64,000 bases of DNA from Leyella lascolaii (GCF_900079775.1 NZ_LT556034.1:67621-131620), one strand, 5' to 3'; counted from the stretch's first letter, positions 1 through 8,813 are shown. The notes: a model not told the origin generated them from the sequence alone. A program made the numbers and translations.

Positions 1-1
1 C

Positions 2-118
2 CTCCAAATCCGAGAACTTTGGAACCGGACCACAGCGGACAATATTTCCTTGGTCATTAACGAGATTATTGGAAAATTGCTTGCATATCTCAAGTATTCT
101 GACGAATTTTGTGTATAA
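2..118 (+). CDS. 3' end of an unidentified gene (truncated by window start)
   Basis: An open frame enters from the window edge and ends at a TAA at 116-118, giving about 38 C-terminal residues (ending SDEFCV). It has no motif that I recognise. It lies outside the integrated element, on the chromosome side of the left attachment core, so it would be the gene originally downstream of tRNA-Leu. The stretch 119-344 after it is AT-rich and shows no gene. A chance open frame of this size cannot be excluded. Confidence 0.35.
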   Translation, partial: LQIRELWNRTTADNISLVINEIIGKLLAYLKYSDEFCV

Positions 119-344
119 GTTGTGCATACGATGATTTAAACTTAATGATTTGAGCAACACTAAGTTAATAAAAATCAGAGATATGCGCAACTTTTCAAGC
201 ATAATCTTTACTTCATTTAATTCCACCAACGGGTTGAAATAATTCTGCATTATTAAAAATGACAATATCCGCACACTCTTTGTAGCGTGTGACCATTTAA
301 GAAAGAAACATCCGGGAACCGAACAATCAATAACGGACGAATAC

Positions 345-382
345 AAAAAGCGGTCAGGCATTGACATACATCCGCCTGACCG
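345..382 (-). terminator. Stranded intrinsic terminator of tRNA-Leu (minus strand)
   Basis: A 9-bp perfect stem (351-359 with 374-382) is followed on the minus strand by a run of five T (complement of 345-349). It ends 8 bases outside the left copy of the tRNA-Leu 3' end. If the element were excised, this hairpin would lie directly downstream of tRNA-Leu on the same strand. I infer that it is the tRNA's original terminator, displaced 10.5 kb by the insertion. Confidence 0.55.
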
Positions 383-388
383 GTTTTG

Positions 389-409
389 TTGTACCCAGAC
401 CCGGTACAA
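389..409. other. Left attachment core (attL-type crossover site)
   Basis: The core is a perfect 7-bp inverted repeat (TTGTACC at 389-395, GGTACAA at 403-409) around a 7-bp centre CAGACCC. This is the usual layout of a tyrosine-recombinase core: two integrase half-sites and an overlap region. Bases 391-404 (GTACCCAGACCCGG) recur at 10887-10900 in the 3' end of tRNA-Leu, in the same orientation, as expected for the two ends of an element integrated in that tRNA. Confidence 0.75.
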
Positions 410-423
410 GGCATAGAAATCAT

Positions 424-540
424 AGGAAGATAAAAGAATTTATCTTCCTTATTATCAATTATTTGCGTCTTTCTTATTTTCTCCATTTTTGCCATATTTT
501 GCCCATTTTTCGTCATTAAGTACACTTTTAGTACACTTTG
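424..540. repeat. Hairpin and 11-bp direct repeats between attL and the integrase
   Basis: An 11-bp perfect stem (424-434 with 439-449) is followed by pairs of 11-bp direct repeats: a TTTTGCC-containing pair at about 487-508 and AGTACACTTT at 519-528 and 530-539. The second copy overlaps the -33 element of the integrase promoter. Short iterated sites between the core and the integrase gene are where arm-type integrase or excisionase sites usually lie. That role is inferred from position only. Confidence 0.45.
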
Positions 541-566
541 AAATTCCATTTTCTTTTGTACCTTTG
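537..566 (+). promoter_or_regulatory. Promoter of the integrase gene
   Basis: TTTG at 537-540 and TACCTTTG at 559-566 are separated by 18 bases, a good fit to the Bacteroidetes sigma-ABfr consensus (TTTG, about 19 bases, TAnnTTTG). The integrase ATG follows at 650. The -33 box overlaps an 11-bp direct repeat, so repression by integrase or an accessory protein is conceivable. Confidence 0.6.
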
Positions 567-649
567 CAATATCGGAAAACAAAAGAAAATCAATTATTTA
601 GCGTAATCACCCGGTTATGGTACCTAAATCGGGATAAAACCTCTAAACA

Positions 650-1878
650 ATGGCAAAGTTAGAAAATAAAACGAAAGAAAACCCTAAATTGGAGCAAAAC
701 AGGCTGTCGGACGGCAGAATTAGTTTGTATCTGGAGTATTATTTGGGTAGAGAGGAAAAGCCCGTGTTGGATGAAAACGGTAATCAGGTGTATTATGAAA
801 GCGGTAAGATGCAGGAAAGCCGAAGTTCGCTATCAAGCATCACAGGCGAAAAGAAAACCTCAGTTTATATCTGATAGAAAAGCCCCGTACTCCTGCGGAA
901 CGCCAACAGAACAAAGAAACATTAGAGCTTGCTGTAAGAATACGTGCGGAGCGTGAACAGGAGTTCAAGGAAAGTATGTTGGACTATCGCTTGAAAAAAG
1001 ACAGGCATGTGAATTTCTTGGATTATTTTCAAGCCTACATTAACGATTATACAAAGAAAGACATTCGGATGGTGCAAATCGCATTAAGCCGTTTTAAGGA
1101 CTTTCTGCAAGAACATTATCCAATGTATGAGTTCAGCATTAAGCCGGAACTTATTACAAAGGACATGATGGAACAGTTTGTAGCTTATCTGCAATCCCGA
1201 AGCGTGGGCGAAGGAGCCAAAAGCATCTTTCAGCGTTTCAAGAAGGTTATCCACTATGCGATTGACCACGATGTGATGCTGAAAGACCCCTGCAAAGGCG
1301 TTACCTGCAAGGCGGATAACCAGATACTACGCAAGGACGTGCTTTCGCCGGAAGAAATCCAGCGGTTGATTGCGTGCCATTATGACAACGAGAACCCCAA
1401 CGTAAGGCGTGCGTTTATCTTTTGCCTGTATTGTGGCTTGCGCTTCTGTGATGTGAAAGACCTTACCTATAAGAATATCGACTACGCTAATAAGCTGCTA
1501 AAATTTGAGCAGAACAAGACCAAAGGTCATTCCGCCAGTAGCGGTGTGGTCATTCCGCTCAATGACGGTCTTCTTTCGCTTGTGGGAGAACCGCCGGCAG
1601 ACGGTAACAAAGACGCTCTCATCTTCAACCTGCCTTCGTATGAAAGTTGCTGCAAATCCGTCAAGCGTTGGGTGAAAAGAGCCGGGATAGATAAGCACAT
1701 AAGCTGGCATTGCGCCCGTCACTCATTCGCCGTGAATATCCTCAACAATGGGGCGAACATCAAGACGGTTGCCAGCCTGCTCGGGCATAGCGGACTGAAA
1801 CATACGGAGAAATACACCCGTGCGGTGGATAAATTGAAAGAGGAGGCGATAAACAGCCTGCCGGAATTAAAGTTTTAA
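650..1878 (+). pseudogene. Tyrosine integrase (IntN1-like), broken by one frameshift
   Basis: The N-terminal part reads from ATG 650 in one frame up to about 811, then continues in the next frame through 1878. The join falls after codon ATG 809-811, where ATGCAGG looks like ATGGCAGG with one G lost; the second frame then gives GKPKFAIKHHRRKENL, as expected for the family. The intact 300-residue ORF from 976 holds the core-binding and catalytic domains: Arg156 (GLRF), His245 and Arg248 (HCAR), His271 (LLGH) and nucleophile Tyr280 (EKYTR). The arm-binding N terminus is lost unless translation slips or the base is a sequencing error. It sits beside the left att core, the usual place for the element's own integrase. 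Confidence 0.85.
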
Positions 1879-1903
1879 CCATAAAAGACTTACCTTTGCA
1901 ATT

Positions 1904-3021
1904 ATGGACTTTGAAGCATTAGTAAAACATATCAGCACGATACAAAGCACGTTGCAGGCGCAAGCCGCACACGCTGTAAACCTCGCCCTGACTGCCCGCA
2001 ATTGGCTCATGGGCTGCTATATCGTGGAGTTTGAGCAAAACGGTGAAGACCGTGCCGCATACGGCGAACAACTGTTGAAGAAACTGGAACAGCGGTGAAT
2101 GTCAAAGGACTGAACGAGCGCAGGTTTCGTGAGTTCCGGCGGCTATACCTTGTTTATCCGCAACTGAAAGAGCCTATCGCACAATACATATTGGCAGGAA
2201 GCGAAATTCGGCACACACTGTCCGCCGAATTCACAGGCCCAATTCGGCACACGGTGAGTGCCGAATTACAATCCGTTAATAATCAACCAAGTGAATGGAA
2301 TACACAAACTGATAGATTATTTGAAAGATTACCGTATTCTCATTTAAAGTTTATTTCTAAAATAGAAAATCCGGTCAAACGTGCTTTCTATGAAATGGAA
2401 GCAATAAGGGATTGTTGGTCAGCAAGAGAACTGGAGCGGCAAATCAATTCCCTCTATTACGAGCGCAGCGGATTGTCGAAAAACAAAGAAGCCTTATCTG
2501 CTTTGGTGCAACGGCAAGCCATGCCGCTGCAGCCCAAAGACATTATTAACACGCCCGTTACGTTGGAGTTCTTGGGATTGAACGACCGTGCTTTGGTAAC
2601 GGAAAACGACTTGGAGCAATCCATTCTGGACAACCTGCAACGCTTCCTGTTGGAAATGGGGCATGGCTTCTGCTTCGAAGCACGCCAAAAGAGAATCCTG
2701 ATAGACGGGGATTATTTCTTTGCCGACCTCGTGTTTTACCACCGCATTTTGAAATGCCATGTCATCGTGGAATTGAAGATAGACAAGTTCCGCCACGAAT
2801 ACGCTTCGCAACTGAACCTATATCTTAACTACTTCAAGGCGGAAGTGATGCAACCCGACGACAATCCGCCTGTCGGCATCCTGCTTTGCACCGAGAAGGG
2901 CGACACGTTGGTAAAATACGCCACTGCCGGATTAGACCCGAACATCTTCGTGCAAAAGTATATGATAGAACTTCCCACTGAAGAGGAAATTAAGAAGTTC
3001 ATTTCAACTGCAAACTATTAG
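1904..3021 (+). pseudogene. YhcG-type PDDEXK nuclease (DUF1016 family), split by a frameshift
   Basis: Two frames overlap by four bases (GTGA at 2095-2098). The first, 1904-2098, encodes 64 residues like the N-terminal DUF1016 domain. The second, 2095-3021 (GTG start, 308 residues), encodes the rest, with a C-terminal PD-(D/E)XK core visible as DGDYFFADLVFY followed by VIVELKID. Aligning the join by eye to the family suggests one base lost after codon CGG at about 2094. Translational coupling through GTGA is the alternative. The linker at 2203-2265 contains a short duplication (EIRHTLSAEF, then PIRHTVSAEL). YhcG-like nucleases often travel with mobile elements and restriction systems; no partner gene is present here. 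Confidence 0.75.
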
Positions 3022-3036
3022 CAATAAAAAACACTA

Positions 3037-3077
3037 CTGGCGAAAAGAAGGAAAGCCATTCTTTCTCTTTTCGCCAG
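3037..3077 (+). terminator. Hairpin after the YhcG-like gene
   Basis: A 12-bp stem (3037-3048 with 3066-3077) follows the stop codon at 3021. No strong T run follows it, so termination on the plus strand may be weak. It could also protect the 3' end of the convergent kup transcript. Confidence 0.45.
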
Positions 3078-3179
3078 CACGTTTATTACTGCCAACAAGA
3101 ATAGGTTTAGGTTAGTTTGGATGTATATACAAAAGACAGAACTAAACCGTAAATGCAGACGATAATTATAGCAAGTCAC

Positions 3180-5195
3180 TTATGATACATTCTGTTCTTC
3201 CAAGACTATATTAGCATCATTATCGCATTTTTCAGGCTTAATCCGCTCTATACGACGAATATGTTTTGCCCTATTAGCTATAATTAACGGTACACGCTCG
3301 ACAACAACAACCGATGTGTCAAGCCCCAACGCACTCGGTTCTCCAATGCCTATCTTTCTAATTAAGGCATAAAGGCTCATCAGCAAATTTTGTCGGCGGT
3401 TACGGGAATCTTCAGGATAATATATCCGGTGGATAATAATAAAGCGAAAATCACCCGGTATGCCATTCTTATGCAATGAAGGATAAGAGCTTGTTAGTTC
3501 TACTTCACCATCCGCAACAAGGTCATCAACTACTTGTCGTAAATAAAGGCTCACGCGCGGTTCTATACGAAAGCCTATACGCATGGTTATACTAAACAAT
3601 GTCCCTTTTATTAATGTGGAACAATTATATTCAAGTGTGTCTGGTGTATCCACAAATTCAAGGTTAATAAGCCAATAATGATCTGCCCGTTTAGGCTGCT
3701 TATTAATTATGGAATACAACAATTTATCGTCCACACAACCTTCTTTGTCTGCATGATTCACATAGACAAGATTAGAAGCATATTTGGATATGCTTTCGTC
3801 CGCCTTAATATCAGAAATAATGTTGTAGTATTCACTTAACCGTTTGGAAGACATATGTTTTCGACGAATTTTGTTGGCACTTACCCATACAAACATGATA
3901 AAACATAATAATCCACCTATTAACAGCGTAAACCAACCTCCGACCATAAATTTGGACAGGTTTGCAGCAAGGAAAATACCTTCAATAACACAATATCCGC
4001 CGACAAACAGTATTGATAGAATGCGTGGAATGTTATGCATATGCAAATAGAACCCCAACAACAATGTTGTCATCAACATTGTAATAGATATGGCAAGTCC
4101 ATAAGCGGCTTCCATGTGGGTGGAATCTCGAAACAACAATATAGTAAATATTACTCCAATATACATTACAAGGTTTACCATTGGAATAAATGACTGACCT
4201 TTTACGTTGGTAGGGTGCTTAATACGCATACGAGGCCAGAAATTCAAGTTCATAGCTTCACTCAATATGGAAAATGAACCGCTTATTAGAGCTTGGCTCG
4301 CAACAATAGCTGCCCCGGTAGCCATTGCTATGGAAAACAACAGTATTTCTTGTGGCATGATTGAATAAAATGGGTTCACTGTACCTTCTGCACTTTCCGG
4401 ATGATGCAATACCCACGCTCCTTGCCCCAAATAATTTAGAATAAGCATCACCTTTACAAATATCCAACTGACCGTAATATTTCGTCTGCCACAGTGCCCT
4501 AAATCAGAGTATAAGGCTTCTGCACCAGTGGTACACAAGAAAACGGCACCCAATATCAGAAACCAGTGGGGGGATTCCACTAATAACCGTATTGCATAGT
4601 AAGGATTGAATGCCTTGAATACTTGAGGATAGGAAGTCAGACTGATAGCTCCGGCGATTCCAAGAAGCAGGAACCAAAGTAGCATAAATATGCCAAATGA
4701 CCGTCCTATATTTTCTGTACCAAAACGCTGAACGAAAAATATAATGGTAATAATGGTCAGTGTAATAGGAATCACAGGCAGATGCGGACTGATACTTTCA
4801 AGTCCTTCTATGGCAGTTGTGACCGTAATGGCTGGAGTGATAATACCATCAGCAAGCAAAGTGCTCGCACCGATAATGGCAATGATGTAAATCCACCTTC
4901 TTCTGTGGCGGCGTAAAAGGGCATAAAGCGCAAGTATGCCACCCTCCCCGTTATTGTCGGCACGGAGAGCCACCAGCACATATTTCACCGTAGTCTGAAG
5001 AGTAAGCGTCCATATGATACAAGACAATGCGCCTAAAACATAATTTTCATCAAGAGCTTCTCCAGTATGAATGATGGCTTTCATAACATAGAGTGGCGAT
5101 GTTCCAATGTCACCAAAAACAATACCCAATGTGATGAGTAACCCGGCAAATCCAAGTTTATGTTGAATATTGCCTTCTTTTGATAGGTTTGCCAT
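3180..5195 (-). CDS. kup: Kup-type potassium uptake transporter
   Basis: This 671-residue protein imports K+ across the inner membrane, probably by proton symport as in the KUP/HAK/KT family. The N terminus has the signature GIVFGDIGTSPLYV (about residues 25-38). Roughly twelve hydrophobic segments fill the first 430 residues, and a soluble C-terminal domain of about 240 residues follows, matching the usual length of 620-700. The ATG is at 5195, downstream of a TATATTTG box. The gene is convergent with the YhcG-like gene and is visibly AT-richer than the relaxase block. It lies between integrase and mobilization genes of the element and so appears to be cargo. It is intact, unlike most of its neighbours. 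Confidence 0.93.
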   Translation of the reverse strand: MANLSKEGNIQHKLGFAGLLITLGIVFGDIGTSPLYVMKAIIHTGEALDENYVLGALSCIIWTLTLQTTVKYVLVALRADNNGEGGILALYALLRRHRRRWIYIIAIIGASTLLADGIITPAITVTTAIEGLESISPHLPVIPITLTIITIIFFVQRFGTENIGRSFGIFMLLWFLLLGIAGAISLTSYPQVFKAFNPYYAIRLLVESPHWFLILGAVFLCTTGAEALYSDLGHCGRRNITVSWIFVKVMLILNYLGQGAWVLHHPESAEGTVNPFYSIMPQEILLFSIAMATGAAIVASQALISGSFSILSEAMNLNFWPRMRIKHPTNVKGQSFIPMVNLVMYIGVIFTILLFRDSTHMEAAYGLAISITMLMTTLLLGFYLHMHNIPRILSILFVGGYCVIEGIFLAANLSKFMVGGWFTLLIGGLLCFIMFVWVSANKIRRKHMSSKRLSEYYNIISDIKADESISKYASNLVYVNHADKEGCVDDKLLYSIINKQPKRADHYWLINLEFVDTPDTLEYNCSTLIKGTLFSITMRIGFRIEPRVSLYLRQVVDDLVADGEVELTSSYPSLHKNGIPGDFRFIIIHRIYYPEDSRNRRQNLLMSLYALIRKIGIGEPSALGLDTSVVVVERVPLIIANRAKHIRRIERIKPEKCDNDANIVLEEQNVS

Positions 5196-5244
5196 AAAAA
5201 GTAGTTTTTTATTCTACATATATTTGTTTTCCTTTCAAGCGGCG

Positions 5245-5252
5245 CAAATATA
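5245..5252 (-). promoter_or_regulatory. -7 box of the kup promoter
   Basis: CAAATATA on the plus strand reads TATATTTG on the minus strand, a perfect TAnnTTTG box about 50 bases before the kup ATG. I see no clear TTTG at the expected -33 distance. Confidence 0.4.
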
Positions 5253-5379
5253 AAATAAAATCTTAACAATAAGATTTCACTTTTCTTTTTTCGTGAAAAA
5301 TATCATATAAACCTTGACGATGGTCAAGGCTTGTCTAAAAAAAAATAGTCTGTTTGAATTACGTATAACTATTAAACTC

Positions 5380-5420
5380 AAAAGCCGAAGTTATGGGACT
5401 TATCCTTCACCTCGGCTTTT
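5380..5420 (-). terminator. Intrinsic terminator after the mobilization genes
   Basis: The stem AAAAGCCGA (5380-5388) pairs with the CGGCTTTT arm near 5413-5420, with one mismatch. It lies 7 bases beyond the stop at 5427, and a T-rich stretch follows on the minus strand. A/T runs flank both sides, so it may work in both directions between kup and the mobilization genes. Confidence 0.6.
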
Positions 5421-5426
5421 TGCTAT

Positions 5427-6158
5427 TTACTGATTTCCTAACCTATCAGCTTCCTTTTTCAACTGCTCAGCCTGCTCATTAAGCAGCTTTGCCCGTTCCA
5501 AGGCTTCCGCCTGCCTGCGGCAACGTTCCTCAAAATCTAGTACCGAATCCGTCAGGTTGCGGATAAAACGCTCGTCCCGCTGCCACTTGAACTTATTCTC
5601 CAGTCTTTCAAGGGTATTGGCGTCCGCTTGTCCCTGCATCAGCAGATAACGGTATTTCATGTCGTTGTCCTGCAACTGCCCCATCCGTTCAGCCAGACGG
5701 ACATTCAGGAACAGGGACGTGGCACAGACAATCAGACCTGCCGAAAAGAGGAATAGCTTCGGGCGTACCAAAGAAGTTACTTTGTTGTAAATCCGCCGAT
5801 GAAACGGTACGGGTTTGGCTTCTTCTTTTTCTGCCATGCGCTCATCATGGTACCGCTTCATTGTTTCCAGCATTTCCTTGAGACAGCCGAAAGTGGCTAC
5901 TACATAATTCTTGACCTCCCCGAAAGATTGCCGTTGTTCCTGTCCTGATTTCCGCAGTTCGGCAAGCCGGGTCAGGATGTCTTGCAACTCTTTTTCGGGA
6001 ACCGCCGGGTTCCTGCGTAACTCAGACAATGCCCGTTCTATAGCCTCCAGTCGGGAAAGGGTTTCCTCGCGTCCGGCTGGCGTCACCTGCGCTTCCTGCT
6101 TCTCCTTCAGTTCCGTGACCATGGAGAGAAGCCCCTCTAAAATCAAATTTTCTTCCAT
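5427..6158 (-). CDS. Mobilization-region protein with coiled coil and one membrane segment
   Basis: This 243-residue protein starts six bases after the relaxase stop and is probably co-translated with it. The first 90 residues and the last 60 are charged and heptad-rich (coiled-coil-like). One hydrophobic stretch, LFLFSAGLIVCATSLFLNV at about residues 135-153, would cross the membrane. Proteins of this layout commonly follow relaxase genes in Bacteroides mobilizable elements. A role in relaxosome anchoring or in contacting the conjugation machinery is inferred only. I see no catalytic motif. Confidence 0.65.
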   Translation of the reverse strand: MEENLILEGLLSMVTELKEKQEAQVTPAGREETLSRLEAIERALSELRRNPAVPEKELQDILTRLAELRKSGQEQRQSFGEVKNYVVATFGCLKEMLETMKRYHDERMAEKEEAKPVPFHRRIYNKVTSLVRPKLFLFSAGLIVCATSLFLNVRLAERMGQLQDNDMKYRYLLMQGQADANTLERLENKFKWQRDERFIRNLTDSVLDFEERCRRQAEALERAKLLNEQAEQLKKEADRLGNQ

Positions 6159-6164
6159 ATCCGT

Positions 6165-7049
6165 TTACAGTTTAAGTTGTCTTTTCTTTTTCTTCTTATT
6201 TTTTCTCAGACTCCAGTCAATTTCTTCGTCCGATGGAGCAGACGGCGAAACATTGAACAGGTTGAACAAGCCCATTGAAGGGCTGTCGTTCCTTTGCAGC
6301 GTTTGCTCAGGCTCCCAAATAGGTGCGGAAACTATCTGCTGCCGGCTATTTTCTACGGTATCCATTCCTGCGTTCCCGAAATGCTTATCCAGTTTGGAGA
6401 AGCTGAAATTGCGGTCTATTTCCGAACCTTTGAACGTATAGGCACCTTTGGTGAAGGAGATGCCCTGCACCTCGTCTGTACGCCCTTTATACTTGAAGCG
6501 GATGCCGATGCCCTTTTCTGCCAGCCGCTCCTGTAACTGCCGCCAACTTTTGGACTTGCCGATTTCATTCCTCACAGCCGTGTAAATCTCGTATTTCGAC
6601 TTGTCCGGCTCTTTCAGGCGATGCCGCTTAACCAGTTCCTTGCCTTTGGCGAAGTATAGCCCGTGCTTGGCTTTCAGCTCCTTGCACACCTGCTCGTTGC
6701 GGTACATGTCGTTCCTGTCCGAGATGGTCTTGCCGTTGTTGTCTATGCGATTGAACACGATATGCACATGCGGATGCTCCCTGTCTTGGTGGCGCACGAT
6801 GATGTACTGCGTATCGGTGATTTTCATCTCGCGCATATACTCTTGCGCAAGTTGTATCATCTTCTCGTCCGTCAGCTTGGGCGCATCGTTTACCGAATAG
6901 CTCAGCGCGATATGTCCGACTGGCTTGCCCAGACGGGGATTCATGGAGGCTTGTGCACAGAAGCAGCGGATGATGTCCTGCCTGCTTTCCGCCAGTACTC
7001 CGTCCGCATGGAGCAAGACCGCCTGCTGCTTGCCCAGCACGTAGTCCAC
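6165..7049 (-). pseudogene. Mobilization relaxase (MOBP-type, Bacteroides MobB/BfmA-like), 5' end missing
   Basis: The protein nicks at oriT to start DNA transfer. The three-histidine metal motif is clear (EHPHVHIVFNR, His92/94/96 in this reading), preceded by QYIIVRHQD. Only a GTG at 7049 is available as start, but the open frame extends upstream to about 7094 and reads GSGFKGCVDYVLGK. That is the conserved first motif of the family, so the true N-terminal residues are missing. The missing part was apparently removed by a deletion that joined this gene to the start of mobC at about 7057-7070. The C-terminal 60 residues are basic and low-complexity. A protein from the GTG would lack part of motif I, so function is doubtful. 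Confidence 0.75.
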
Positions 7050-7056
7050 ACAGCCC

Positions 7057-7179
7057 TTAAACCCGCTTCCTAACGGCGTAATACTGCAACTCGGTCAGCT
7101 TCGTGCTGACCACACGTCTTTGCTTGTCTATCCGGTTCTTTGCCGAACGACCGCCTGATTTGTTCCTTGTATCTGTCAT
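7057..7179 (-). pseudogene. mobC remnant (N-terminal part of a relaxosome accessory protein)
   Basis: A 40-residue frame from ATG 7179 contains RSAKNRIDKQRRVVSTKLTE followed by LQYYAVRKRV, like the start of ribbon-helix-helix MobC/MobA accessory proteins in Bacteroides elements. It then hits TAA in sequence that belongs to the relaxase start (in another frame). The short motif GGAAGCGG spans the junction. I infer a deletion from early mobC to early relaxase, removing the DNA-binding domain of one and the start codon of the other. Confidence 0.6.
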
Positions 7180-7248
7180 ACATTTTTATATTTGGAAGTT
7201 GTCTTGAAAATTGCGACCGACGGGAGCGGTTTCCTTTGCGGGGAGCAA

Positions 7249-7287
7249 AGCAAGGCGGTTTCGGTCTACCGAAACATAACCTTGCTT
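7249..7287. other. Candidate oriT: nested inverted repeats upstream of the mob genes
   Basis: TTTCGG and CCGAAA (7259-7264 with 7269-7274) form a tight stem nested inside AGCAAGG/CCTTGCT (7249-7255 with 7281-7287). It lies in the 150-bp gap between the mobC remnant and the primase remnant, where NBU-type elements place oriT. No nic site can be identified by eye, so the role is inferred from position and structure. Confidence 0.4.
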
Positions 7288-7335
7288 CCCCTAAGAAACG
7301 TCTGCCCGTTGCTCACAGTGTCTATCTCCGCCGGG

Positions 7336-8004
7336 TTAGATTCCCCTGCCTTTCTTCTGCCTTAGCAGCAGTTTCTGTCCGTTTTTCTGTTCCTGCTTCC
7401 TGCCGCACAGGTAATCGTTCAGGTCGGAATATTCCCGGTAATTGTGCGAGAAATCCCGTACCCGATAGGAGTATTCCGCTGTGATGGCTTGCGTTGCCCG
7501 GATGCCTGCCCCGTCATTGTCGAGCAGGCAGTGGATGCGTTCATACTGCCCCAATGCGTCAATGGCTTTCTGTACATTGGCGGTGGAGTTGAGTATGACG
7601 TAATCCTGCCTGTCAAGGTTGGGCAGGACAAGGATGCCATGCCCTGTGTGTGTCGGATTAACTACTATAGCAGGAATTTGATTGTCGTGGAAGGTAAGCA
7701 TTATTTTCGTACCACGGCCTCCATCCGCTCTTCTGGCTTCAGCGCGCAGCCCGGACTGGATGTCTTTGCCCGCATCGTTGTCAGCGATAAAATCTTATGG
7801 CAGCAGGTGTTCAGGTAGACCGTCTCTCACTGCCTTTGGCGCTATCCCACTTGCCGCGTCTTTAACTTCTTCAAGTCGATGCGGTTGAAATCGTAACAAA
7901 GTACTCAATGATGGGAAAAATTCCACCAAAAGGTGTAAGTTTCTCAAATTATATTCGTATTTTTGCCATGTCTTGCTGGTGATTCGTTTTCTTTTTTGCA
8001 GCAC
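7336..8004 (-). pseudogene. Toprim-domain (primase-like) remnant
   Basis: The intact piece 7336-7701 encodes 121 residues with a Toprim-like core: DYVILNSTANVQKAI, then CLLDNDGAGIRATQAI, close to the PrmN1-type primases of NBU elements. Upstream in the same frame the sequence continues with FIADNDAGKDIQ but is interrupted by a TAA just after PEHLLP at about 7795. Before that another open segment runs to 8004 (RFQPHRLEEVKD). The expected CHC2 zinc-binding N terminus is absent. The region looks like a composite of decayed pieces, and the identity of the part before 7701 is unclear. Confidence 0.5.
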
Positions 8005-8109
8005 TAAGAGTTAGGTGAATTTTCCGACATGGCAAAATCCTGAGCAATATTTTGCTGCTTAGGAACTTATGAATAAATCTAAATTATAGTGCTGCGGAAT
8101 TTAGAGTAT

Positions 8110-8802
8110 ATGGACAATAAAAGAAGCGAAACGAACAATATAACTTATAGTAAGCCAAAGTGTGTTAGCAGGATTATCGTTTTTTTGGTGATATGCTTGG
8201 TGGGCTCGATCTTAGTTGCTGCACCTTTTATGGGCCTTTTCTTAAATAACGGGGACAACGCAGTCGCTTCCAAATTGGCACCAGATCTCATGGCTATGGC
8301 CTGCTCTGCATTCCTATTAGTCGCGTTGGCCATAGAGAATAAAATAGAAAAGCTTGACTTATGGATGTTGCGGCCATCGGCACTTCAAATGAAAGTGGTT
8401 TCGATTTCCATTCTCTTAGGTCTGCTTTGGCAACTTGCCATATATCTCATTTGTCAGTTGAGCAATACGGCCTATCCACATCCTACTGCGGAACCATCCC
8501 CACTGCTCATTTCTATTGTCTCGACAGGCCTGTTAGGTCCTTTCGCTGAGGAAATGCTGTTCAGAAAATGGCTCGTCAGCATGATGGAAAGAGGTGGCTT
8601 TAACCCCATTGCTATCATTGTGTGCAGTTCCATCTTGTTTTTCTGCGCCCATCTTGGAGACTCTTTCTTAAGAGTTGACACGCTTGTCTTTGCAATACCT
8701 TTATGCTATCTGTTTATCAGATACCATGATGTGAGATATTGCTTCATCGCTCATGCCGTCTGTAATCTGGCAGGAATAGTTTTCCCTCTTCTCATTCACT
8801 AA
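8110..8802 (+). CDS. CPBP family intramembrane glutamic endopeptidase
   Basis: This 230-residue multi-pass membrane protein has all the marks of the CPBP (Abi, type II CAAX-protease-like) family: Glu147-Glu148 with Arg152 (EEMLFR), His181 (FFCAH) and His215...Asn219 (HAVCN). I prefer the ATG at 8110 over an in-frame GTG at 8089, because it gives a short soluble lead before the first membrane segment. The family cleaves membrane peptides; in bacteria members serve in peptide maturation or self-immunity. The next gene starts 11 bases downstream, so the two are probably co-translated. The substrate is unknown. It lies inside the tRNA-Leu element as cargo. Confidence 0.85.
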   Translation: MDNKRSETNNITYSKPKCVSRIIVFLVICLVGSILVAAPFMGLFLNNGDNAVASKLAPDLMAMACSAFLLVALAIENKIEKLDLWMLRPSALQMKVVSISILLGLLWQLAIYLICQLSNTAYPHPTAEPSPLLISIVSTGLLGPFAEEMLFRKWLVSMMERGGFNPIAIIVCSSILFFCAHLGDSFLRVDTLVFAIPLCYLFIRYHDVRYCFIAHAVCNLAGIVFPLLIH

Positions 8803-8813
8803 ATCTTAAGTTC

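Noticed and set aside
7902..8088. End of an insertion sequence
   Set aside because: The stretch has an abrupt AT-rich character, but I found no paired terminal inverted repeats, no target duplication and no transposase motif.
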